Below are positions 58,107 to 64,000 of a stretch of DNA of 64,000 bases, one piece after another. Made by a program: the position numbers and the translations under genes. How positions within the stretch are numbered: position 1 is the first letter of the stretch; the number at the start of each line of letters is the position of its first letter. The notes below the pieces were generated by a model, which made no database searches, was not told the DNA's origin, and was given only the letters and a program-made list of their open reading frames with translations. The stretch is from Thiohalocapsa sp964524185 (GTDB lineage: Bacteria > Pseudomonadota > Gammaproteobacteria > Chromatiales > Chromatiaceae). The stretch is from positions 11,883 through 75,882 of the forward strand of contig CAZGCI010000006.1 of the NCBI GenBank assembly GCA_964524185.1, read 5' to 3'.

Positions 58107-59227
58107 CGCTTGGCCTCCCCGGGCTCCGAGGCGGCGGCTGCGGCCTTGGGTGCGGGATACTCCAGCGGCTGCCCGCGGCGGTCGCGGCCGTAAATGCGCG
58201 GCTTGAGGTAATGGTCGATCATGGGCGTGGCGGCGTTCATCAACAGCACCGCGAAGGCGACCCCCTCCGGATACCCGCCCCAGGTGCGGATCACATACAG
58301 CAACAGCCCCACGCCCGCACCGAACAACAGCTGGCCGGTGCGCGAGACGGGCGAGGTCACCGGATCCGTGGCAATGAAAAAGGCCGCCAGCATCGTGGCG
58401 CCGGTGAGCAGGTGATAAGGCGCAGCGGCATAGCGCGCCGCATCGACGAGGTGCATCCCGGTCGCCAACACAGCCACGGTGCCGAGCAGGGCCGCAGGGA
58501 TGCGCCAGTCGATGACGCCCTTGGCAATCAGCAACAGCCCGCCGAAGGCGATCAGCAACGCGGAGGTCTCGCCCAGGCTGCCGGGCACGAGGCCAAGCAG
58601 GGCCGAGAAGGGATCGAACACCGCTGTCAGCGCCGAGCTCAGCGCCTCGCCCTGGCCGAGCTCCGTGCGTACATGCCCCAGAATGGACGCCCCGGACATG
58701 GCGTCGAAGCCCAGCGCCTCTGCGGACTGCCCGCCGAAGGTGATGGCGAGCCCGTCGCGGACACTGGGCGCCCCACTGGTGAAGATCGGCGTCGGCGCCA
58801 CCCAGCGCGTCATCTCCAGCGGGAAGGAGATCAAGAGCGCCACCCGCGCCACCATGGCCGGGTTGAAGAGGTTCTGCCCAATGCCGCCAAACACCTGTTT
58901 GCCCAGCAGCACCGCCAGTGCTCCGCCCACCACGCCGATCCACCAGGGCGCCCACGGCGGCAGCGTCAGCGCCAAGATCCAGCCGGTGAGGAGCGCCGAG
59001 CCGTCCATCAGCGTCAGCCGCACCGGTTTGCCGGCGGCCCAGAGCGAGAGCGCTTCAAAGCCAACGGTGGCTCCGGCGGTGACCGTGAACAGAAAGATGG
59101 CCGGCCAGCCGAACACAAACAGCCCGAACAACGTCGCGGGCACGAGGGCCAGCATCACCAACGCCATGGTGCGCCCAACGGATACCGGTGCATGGGCGTG
59201 CGGACTGGCGGATAGGGGTAGGTTCAT
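58103..59227 (-). CDS. rnfD: Rnf electron transport complex subunit RnfD
   Basis: RnfD is a multi-helix membrane subunit with a covalently bound FMN. The 374-aa protein has hydrophobic helices throughout, with GGIGQNLFNPAMVARVALL and TRTGQLLFGAGVGLLLYV-like segments typical of NqrB/RnfD. The flavin loop reads LGFDAMSGASILGH: the usual SGAT is SGAS here. ATG 59227 starts the conserved part. It couples to rnfG by overlap. Confidence 0.94.
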   Translation of the reverse strand: MNLPLSASPHAHAPVSVGRTMALVMLALVPATLFGLFVFGWPAIFLFTVTAGATVGFEALSLWAAGKPVRLTLMDGSALLTGWILALTLPPWAPWWIGVVGGALAVLLGKQVFGGIGQNLFNPAMVARVALLISFPLEMTRWVAPTPIFTSGAPSVRDGLAITFGGQSAEALGFDAMSGASILGHVRTELGQGEALSSALTAVFDPFSALLGLVPGSLGETSALLIAFGGLLLIAKGVIDWRIPAALLGTVAVLATGMHLVDAARYAAAPYHLLTGATMLAAFFIATDPVTSPVSRTGQLLFGAGVGLLLYVIRTWGGYPEGVAFAVLLMNAATPMIDHYLKPRIYGRDRRGQPLEYPAPKAAAAASEPGEAKR

Positions 59228-59345
59228 ACGTGTTCGGTCTCCGTTGAGCTCACGGACTGCGGCCCAGTCGCGTCGCTTCGATCGCGCCCGGGCGACGGGC
59301 CAAGGGTCAAGGATTGGACCGAGCCAGTGCCTTGGCCCTTGGTCT
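59228..59345. repeat. Inverted repeat pair between rnfC and rnfD
   Basis: GGGCCAAGGGTCAAGG (59297-59312) faces CCTTGGCCCTTGG (59330-59342), a hairpin-forming pair of the same family as in the other rnf spacers. Confidence 0.6.
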
Positions 59346-60839
59346 TCAATCCGCCTCCGCCAGCGCCCCGTTGGGCGCTGGCGCGGCCGTCGCCTTCGCT
59401 GCAGCCGCCTGCTCGGCCTTGCGCTTGGCCATCGCCGCGCGCTTGGCCTGTTTCTGCGCCTCCAGTCGCGCCGCACGGGCCTCGGCCAGGCGTTTGGTCT
59501 CCGTCTGTTTCTGCTTGGCGCGGCCGCGGGCGGCGAGCTCACCCTTGGCGTGGTTGAAAAACTGCACCAGCGGAATGTGCGCCGGGCACAGGTAGGCGCA
59601 GGAGCCGCAGCCGATGCAGTCCATGAGGCCTTCGCCGACGGCACCGTCGAGGTCGCCGGCCCGAATGTGCGCTGCCATGGTGAGGGGCACCAGGCCGCAC
59701 GGGCAGGCACTGACGCAGCTGGCGCAGCGGATGCAGGGGGCGGGCTGCCGCTGTGCGGTCTCGGCGGCGGTCAATGCCAGCACGCCGTTGCTCCCCTTCA
59801 TGATGGGGACCCGCAGCTCCGTGAGCGGTTGGCCCATCATCGGCCCGCCGCTAATGAGCTTGGCTGGCTCCTCGCTGAAGCCGCCGCAGTGGTCCACCAG
59901 GGCCTGTACGCGGGTGCCAATGGGCACGCGCAGGTTCTTCGGCGCCTGCACCGCAGCACCGGTGACGGTCACCACCCGCGAGACGAGCGGCCGGCCGAGC
60001 CGCAGTGCCTCGTGTACCGCAAAGGCGGTGGCGGGGTTGTGCACGACGACGCCGATGTCCGCCGTGAGCCCGCGCGCGGGCGTCTCTTTGCCGGTCAGCG
60101 TCTGCACCAGATGTTTCTCGGACCCCATGGGGTAGCGCGTGGGCAGCTTGATGACCTCGACGTCGGCGCAAGCGACGGCAGCCGCGCGCATCGCCGCCAG
60201 CGCCTCGGGCTTATTGCCCTCGATGCCGATGATGATCCGCTGCACCCCTAGCGCATGGGCCATGATCCGCACGCCGTCCAGGACCTGCGCGGGGTGCTCT
60301 CGCATCAGGCGGTCGTCGCAGGTGAGGTAGGGCTCGCACTCGGCGCCGTTGATCACCAAGGTGTGCAGGTTGTAGCGGTTGCGCAGATTGAGCTTCACCG
60401 CGGACGGGAAGGTGGCGCCGCCCATGCCGACGACACCGGCGGTGGCGACGCGCCGGGCGATCTCGGCGGGGTCCAGCGCGAAGGGATCATCCACGCCGCA
60501 GATGTCCCCATGCCAACGGTCCTCCCCGTCCGGCTGCAGCGTGATAGTCCGCACATTGAGCCCGGACGGGTGGTTCGCGGGATAGAGCCCGAGCCCGGCG
60601 ATGCGCCCGGAGGTGGGCGCATGGATGGGCGCGGACACAGCGCCTTGGGCATGGGCGATCACCTCGCCCTTCAAGACATGCTGGCGGCGCTGCACCACGG
60701 GATTGGCCGCGGCACCGATATGCTGCTGCAAGGGAATATGCAGCAAGCCGGGCAGCGGCAAATCCTCTATGGGCTGCGCGGCGGCGAGGGATTTGCGGTC
60801 ATCGGGATGGACGCCGCCGCGGATCTTAAAGAGACGCAT
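59346..60839 (-). CDS. rnfC: Rnf electron transport complex subunit RnfC
   Basis: RnfC is the soluble NADH-binding subunit. The 497-aa protein has the Gly-rich NADH/FMN-binding region (GVVGMGGATFPSAVKLNLRN) and two ferredoxin-type 4Fe-4S motifs (CIRCASCVSACPCGLVP and CIGCGSCAYLCPAHIPLVQF, about residues 365-420). It ends with a Lys/Ala-rich tail (about 435-497) that is often variable. Confidence 0.96.
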   Translation of the reverse strand: MRLFKIRGGVHPDDRKSLAAAQPIEDLPLPGLLHIPLQQHIGAAANPVVQRRQHVLKGEVIAHAQGAVSAPIHAPTSGRIAGLGLYPANHPSGLNVRTITLQPDGEDRWHGDICGVDDPFALDPAEIARRVATAGVVGMGGATFPSAVKLNLRNRYNLHTLVINGAECEPYLTCDDRLMREHPAQVLDGVRIMAHALGVQRIIIGIEGNKPEALAAMRAAAVACADVEVIKLPTRYPMGSEKHLVQTLTGKETPARGLTADIGVVVHNPATAFAVHEALRLGRPLVSRVVTVTGAAVQAPKNLRVPIGTRVQALVDHCGGFSEEPAKLISGGPMMGQPLTELRVPIMKGSNGVLALTAAETAQRQPAPCIRCASCVSACPCGLVPLTMAAHIRAGDLDGAVGEGLMDCIGCGSCAYLCPAHIPLVQFFNHAKGELAARGRAKQKQTETKRLAEARAARLEAQKQAKRAAMAKRKAEQAAAAKATAAPAPNGALAEAD

Positions 60840-61041
60840 AAGGGAGCCTCAATTGCCTACCGACACTGGCACACGCCCAGGGGAAGGGCCTGGGGGAAGG
60901 GCCGAGGGCCGAGGGCCGAGGCGGACCGCGCCCGACCCAGCTGGCCACACGGCTAAACTCGGTCCTCGGCCCTTGGCCCTGTTCTGATCGGTGGGGACGC
61001 GTTCGAAAATCATCAGCAGAGCACTCACAACCAAGCGTGCA
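60840..61041. repeat. Inverted GGGCCGA pair between rnfB and rnfC
   Basis: The 202-bp spacer has tandem GGGCCGA units (60896-60921) and inverted CCTCGGCCCTTGGCCCT (60964-60980). No gene. Confidence 0.65.
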
Positions 61042-61569
61042 TCAAGCCGCCATCGGTACCGGCCAAACCCAATTGCTGAGGGTGACGACCGGCGCCCGCA
61101 GCTCGATGCACTCGGTGGGGCAGGCGTCCACACACTTGCCGCAGCCGGTGCAGGCGTCCTCGAACACCGCGTGGATCTGGTCGTTGGCGCCGATGATCGC
61201 GTCCGTTGGGCAGCGCTTGAAGCACTTGGTGCAGCCGACGCAGAGGCGCTCGTGGATGTGCGCCACCTTGGGCGTCTGCTCGGCCAGGCCGGAGAGGTCT
61301 GCGCTCACACCCAGGAGCGCCGCCAGCGACTCCGCCAGCGCCCGGCCACCGGGTGGGCACAGGGTGACCGGCGCCTCACCGGCGGCGACGGCGGCGGCCG
61401 CCGGAGCACAGCCTGGATAACCGCACTGGCCGCACTGGGAGCCGGGCAGCAGCTCTTCCACCTGCCCGACTATGGGGCTCTCCTCCACCTTGAGGTAACG
61501 GGCGGCGACGCCGAGCAGCGCACCGAGCCCGAGCCCGAGGATGGCGAGAATGAGAATGGGTGCAATCAT
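61042..61569 (-). CDS. rnfB: Rnf electron transport complex subunit RnfB
   Basis: RnfB is the iron-sulfur entry point for ferredoxin electrons. The 175-aa protein has an N-terminal membrane helix (ILILAILGLGLGALLGVAA), a CxxCxxxxC motif in GSQCGQCGYPGC and two ferredoxin motifs (CVGCTKCFKRCPTDAI, CTGCGKCVDACPTECI). Confidence 0.96.
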   Translation of the reverse strand: MIAPILILAILGLGLGALLGVAARYLKVEESPIVGQVEELLPGSQCGQCGYPGCAPAAAAVAAGEAPVTLCPPGGRALAESLAALLGVSADLSGLAEQTPKVAHIHERLCVGCTKCFKRCPTDAIIGANDQIHAVFEDACTGCGKCVDACPTECIELRAPVVTLSNWVWPVPMAA

Positions 61570-61741
61570 GGTGAATCAGCGCTGCTAATCAGTGGCTAGG
61601 GGCTGGGGGCTAGGGGCTCGGGAGGGCGCGATGGCGCTAGAGGGTCAAGGCGCGTCGGCTGACGCCGGGGTGCGCGTCTGCTCCTTGGCCCTCGCTCCTT
61701 GGCCCTCGGCCCTTCCACTCGCCCTTCCCCTCGCCCGGCCA
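61570..61741. repeat. rnfA-rnfB spacer with CTAGGGG and GGCCCT repeats
   Basis: The 172-bp spacer has GGCTAGGGGCTGGGGGC near 61594 and CTCCTTGGCCCTCGCTCC from 61680, combining both simple-repeat types seen elsewhere. No gene. Confidence 0.6.
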
Positions 61742-62317
61742 TCACGCCAACCCCGTAAAGCCCATGAACGCCAGCGACAGGAGCCCTGCCACCACGAAGG
61801 CGATGGGTGTTCCGGCGAAGGCTGCCGGCACCTGCGCCAGGGCCAGGCGCTCCCGCAGACCCGCGAAGAGCACCATCACCAGCGTGAAGCCGAGGGCGGA
61901 GCCAAAGCCGAACACCAGGCTTTCAAAAAAACTGTTTTGCTCCTGCACGTTGAGCAGAGCCACGCCGAGCACGGCGCAATTGGTGGTAATCAACGGCAGG
62001 AAGATGCCGAGGACTTGGTAGAGGGTCGGCGAGAGCTTGCGCACTGCCATCTCGGTGAACTGCACCACGGCCGCAATCACGAGGATGAAGGTCAGGATGC
62101 GCAGAAAGGCGATGTCCAGCGGCTGCAACACGAAGTGCTGCAGCAGCCAGCTGGCCGCCGCCGCCAGCGTGAGCACGAAGGTGGTCGCGAGTCCCATGCC
62201 GAGGGCCGTATCGAGCTTGTTGGACACGCCCATGAACGGGCAGAGGCCCAGGAACTTCACCAGCACCACGTTATTCACCAGTGCCGTGGCCAAGATCAGC
62301 ATGAGGAATTCGGTCAT
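61742..62317 (-). CDS. rnfA: Rnf electron transport complex subunit RnfA
   Basis: RnfA is a six-helix membrane subunit that pairs with RnfE. The 191-aa protein begins MTEFLMLILATALVNNVVLV and has LGLCPFMGVSNKLDTALGMG and FLPLITTNCAVLGVALLNVQ, carrying the conserved cysteines. It leads the operon. A sigma-54 promoter lies about 220 bp upstream. Confidence 0.96.
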   Translation of the reverse strand: MTEFLMLILATALVNNVVLVKFLGLCPFMGVSNKLDTALGMGLATTFVLTLAAAASWLLQHFVLQPLDIAFLRILTFILVIAAVVQFTEMAVRKLSPTLYQVLGIFLPLITTNCAVLGVALLNVQEQNSFFESLVFGFGSALGFTLVMVLFAGLRERLALAQVPAAFAGTPIAFVVAGLLSLAFMGFTGLA

Positions 62318-62534
62318 CGCAGTCTGACTTGTCCTGGGCTGGAGTGTTGGGGCTGGGTTGTTGGGGCTGGCGTGTTGCGCCGGGGCCCTTGGGCCGTGCG
62401 TGCTCGGCGTTCGGGTCATTGCGCCGGGGCTGTTTGCAGCCGGGCCGGCCGACGCGCCTCAGCGAGGCGTGTCCGGAGCACCTGGCGGCCGCTGTTGCCG
62501 TTCGCTGCCCCACTCGGCTGTGTTGAAGGTCGGC

Positions 62535-62550
62535 TGCAAGACGGATGCCA
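62535..62550 (-). promoter_or_regulatory. Sigma-54 promoter for rnfA operon
   Basis: On the minus strand TGGCAT-CCGTC-TTGCA matches the consensus TGGCAC-N5-TTGCA with one mismatch and correct GG-N10-GC spacing. Confidence 0.75.
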
Positions 62551-62676
62551 GGGACGAACAGGCTCCCGTTTGCCCATGCATCGTGACGGGGCACGACCCG
62601 CCGGGAACGCCCATTCTCAATGCGTTGCGCCAGCCACCGCGGGCCCCGCGGGAGCCGTCTCGACGGCGGCGTCGGC

Positions 62677-62692
62677 TGTCAGGCATGTCACA
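62677..62692. promoter_or_regulatory. NifA upstream activator site 1
   Basis: TGT-N10-ACA (N10 = CAGGCATGTC), the exact NifA-binding pattern, about 130 bp from the rnfA sigma-54 promoter. Confidence 0.65.
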
Positions 62693-62717
62693 AGCCAATG
62701 CTGCACCGCAGCAGGAT

Positions 62718-62733
62718 TGTCGCAAGTCCGACA
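62718..62733. promoter_or_regulatory. NifA upstream activator site 2
   Basis: TGT-N10-ACA (N10 = CGCAAGTCCG), about 72 bp upstream of the nifL sigma-54 promoter and 26 bp from site 1. Confidence 0.65.
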
Positions 62734-62804
62734 CTGCTCGGCCGCGCACCGCGGCCTCGGGGCGCAGTGGCAAGGACTTGGCGACACAGCGCGGCCGCGC
62801 CTAC

Positions 62805-62820
62805 TGGCACGGAATCTGCT
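62805..62820 (+). promoter_or_regulatory. Sigma-54 promoter for nifL
   Basis: TGGCAC-GGAAT-CTGCT has the invariant GG and GC twelve bases apart; one mismatch to TTGCW. It lies 134 bp before the nifL start. Confidence 0.7.
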
Positions 62821-62953
62821 GCACGCGTTTAGCTGAAGACCTGGCCGGGTGCAGGGCTGGCTGGTTGGGAAGCTGGTTTGGACCGGGGCGCGAGCGCCGG
62901 AGCCGCCGCCCTAGAAGACACAAACCGCAGAAGACAACAACGAGGAGGCACGC

Positions 62954-64000
62954 GTGAGCACCGGCAAAGGCATCGACACCCCCCAGGCGAGCAAGCTCGC
63001 GACCGATCGCGAGCAGCTGCCAACGAGCGCGGCCCGCACCGCCGACGGCTTCAAGCCCGACGCTGAGCTGCCGGCGGCGACCGCACTGGGGGAGTTCCTG
63101 CGGGCGCCACCGGCGGGCACCCCGGCGGAGGTCGTCGAGGCACTCACCCTGATGGCGGGCGATCCGACCGACCCGCTGCCACCTCGGCTCTATTTCGAGA
63201 CCGTGGAGCAGTCGCCGGTGGCGATCTCCATCACCGACGCCAAGGCCGACATCCTTTACGCCAACGCCGCCTTTGAGGCGCTCACCGGCTATACCCGGGA
63301 AGAGGTGCTGGGCGAGAACGAGTCCATCCTCTCCAGCAACTCGACGCCGGACAGCATCTACCAACAGCTCTGGCGCACCATCCAGCGCAAGCGGCCTTGG
63401 ACCGGCGTGATCATCAACCGCCGCAAGGGCGGCGCGGACTACCTCGCGGAGCTGACGATTTCACCCGTCCTGGATGCCGCCGGGCGCATCCGTTACTTCC
63501 TCGGCATGCACCGGGACGTGACCCGCGAGCACGAGCTCGCCGTGGCGGTGCGCCAGCAGAAGACGCGTATCGAGACAGTGCTGGACGCCGCGCCGGTAAT
63601 CATCGTGCTGCTGGACACGGGGGGCCGGATCATCCTCGACAACCAGGAGTACAAGAAGCTCCTGGGCGACCTGCGCGGGCGCGAGCCACTGTCACTGCTG
63701 CGCACGGCGCTCATGCAACAGGCAGGGTTCGACCCACTAGAGCGCGCCGCTGAAGGCAAGGGCTTCCGCGACGTGGAGATCAGCATCGATGTGCCGGGCA
63801 GCGCCGGGCCGCGCTGGTTCGCCTGCTCCGGGACCGCCGTCAACGAGTCCGACACCAGCCTGTCCGGCTACTTCATCCGCGGCCACGCCGGCGACCAGCG
63901 GCTCCTGCTACTCGCCAACGACATCACCGGCCGCCGCCGCGAGATCGAGCGCGCCCACCTGGAGAACCTGCGTGCCCGGCTCGCAGGTTCTCCAGGTGGG
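62954..64000 (+). CDS. nifL: Nitrogen fixation regulator NifL, partial at right edge
   Basis: NifL is the redox and nitrogen sensor that inhibits NifA. The visible 349 residues include a first PAS domain that would hold FAD (YFETVEQSPVAISITDAKAD, TGYTREEVLGENESILSSNS, YFLGMHRDVTREHELA) and a second PAS domain (TVLDAAPVIIVLLDTGGR), followed by the linker helix before the kinase-like part. GTG 62954 has GAGGAGG eight bases upstream. The last residues (AGSPGG) depart from the family where a palindrome begins (63954-64000), so the end may be an assembly artefact. Confidence 0.92.
   Translation, partial: MSTGKGIDTPQASKLATDREQLPTSAARTADGFKPDAELPAATALGEFLRAPPAGTPAEVVEALTLMAGDPTDPLPPRLYFETVEQSPVAISITDAKADILYANAAFEALTGYTREEVLGENESILSSNSTPDSIYQQLWRTIQRKRPWTGVIINRRKGGADYLAELTISPVLDAAGRIRYFLGMHRDVTREHELAVAVRQQKTRIETVLDAAPVIIVLLDTGGRIILDNQEYKKLLGDLRGREPLSLLRTALMQQAGFDPLERAAEGKGFRDVEISIDVPGSAGPRWFACSGTAVNESDTSLSGYFIRGHAGDQRLLLLANDITGRRREIERAHLENLRARLAGSPGG
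63954..64000. repeat. Perfect 19-bp inverted repeat at the right edge
   Basis: CCCACCTGGAGAACCTGCG, nine bases, then its exact reverse complement, ending on the last base of the window. The right arm breaks the nifL sequence, which suggests a fold-back assembly or amplification artefact. Confidence 0.9.

Larger units (their letters stand above)
62318..62953. promoter_or_regulatory. Divergent rnf/nifL control region
   Basis: No gene lies in this 636-bp spacer. It contains a minus-strand sigma-54 promoter (62535-62550), two NifA-type upstream sites (62677-62692, 62718-62733) and a plus-strand sigma-54 promoter (62805-62820). The sites stand between the promoters, so one NifA assembly could serve both operons. 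Confidence 0.75.

Noticed and set aside
57450..58955. 501-residue protein ending in RnfG
   Set aside because: The upstream 280 residues are rnfD read in the wrong frame; RnfG starts at 58106.
58479..60251. 590-codon plus-strand frame
   Set aside because: It lies antisense to rnfD and rnfC, whose products are unmistakable; a GC-rich shadow frame.
61592..62836. 414-codon plus-strand frame
   Set aside because: Antisense to rnfA and running through the promoter region; His/Arg-rich shadow.
1..64000. tRNA or rRNA genes
   Set aside because: I looked for T-arm and anticodon-arm patterns while reading and found none convincing; a covariance search would be needed to exclude them.

Overview
The window is high-GC gammaproteobacterial DNA. 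The evidence is an unbroken rpsB-tsf-pyrH-frr-uppS-cdsA-dxr-rseP-bamA-skp-lpxD-fabZ-lpxA-lpxB-rnhB cluster, with map and glnD divergent from rpsB. The accessory genes are soxYZ (sulfur oxidation), a glycine/sarcosine betaine-synthesis methyltransferase pair (a halophile trait known from Halorhodospira and relatives) and an rnfABCDGEH operon divergent from nifL (nitrogen fixation). Together they suggest a halotolerant, sulfur-oxidising, nitrogen-fixing member of the Chromatiales. That assignment is inference. Three runs of ten N (26167, 45995, 46532) and a fold-back palindrome at the right edge show this is draft sequence.

Layout. 1-16.4 kb (minus strand): a partial TPR protein, a TlpA-like thioredoxin, then the envelope/translation cluster. 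16.4-20.5 kb: the long rpsB leader and promoter, map, glnD. 20.5-28.4 kb: proteins of unknown function (a proline-rich secreted protein; a membrane protein plus lipoprotein pair bracketed by inverted 68-bp repeats), DUF938, DUF427, YbaK, an RpfE-like protein, prfC. 28.7-30.1 kb: a small secreted protein with soxYZ. 30.6-39.8 kb: a MoxR-DUF58-DUF4381-BatABCD stress/chaperone operon. 40-42.8 kb: gsmt-sdmt divergent from a MarR regulator. 42.9-48.1 kb: ndk, phoX, glycerate kinase, patatin. 48.5-55.7 kb: an accessory island. 56-64 kb: the rnf operon and nifL.

The accessory island holds a diversity-generating retroelement (DGR): a reverse transcriptase with a MutS-like C-terminal domain, a template repeat (TR), an avd gene, and a variable protein with a DUF1566-type lectin-like domain, a signal peptide and a C-terminal sorting-like tail. 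A second, 5'-truncated variable gene with its own broken avd lies 3 kb away. Against the single TR, the nearby variable repeat (VR1) has 18 substitutions and the distant one (VR2) has 17. Every substitution is at a TR adenine. A 13-bp hairpin follows both VRs and is absent after TR. PIN toxin/antitoxin genes (one intact, one decayed), a GxxExxY nuclease-like gene, a 166-bp palindromic element and a row of three hairpins fill the rest of the island.

In the 636-bp rnfA-nifL spacer, two back-to-back sigma-54 promoters share two NifA-type TGT-N10-ACA sites. Rnf would then supply low-potential electrons for nitrogenase under NifA/NifL control. Several spacers of the rnf operon carry inverted GGGCCGA-type repeat pairs.
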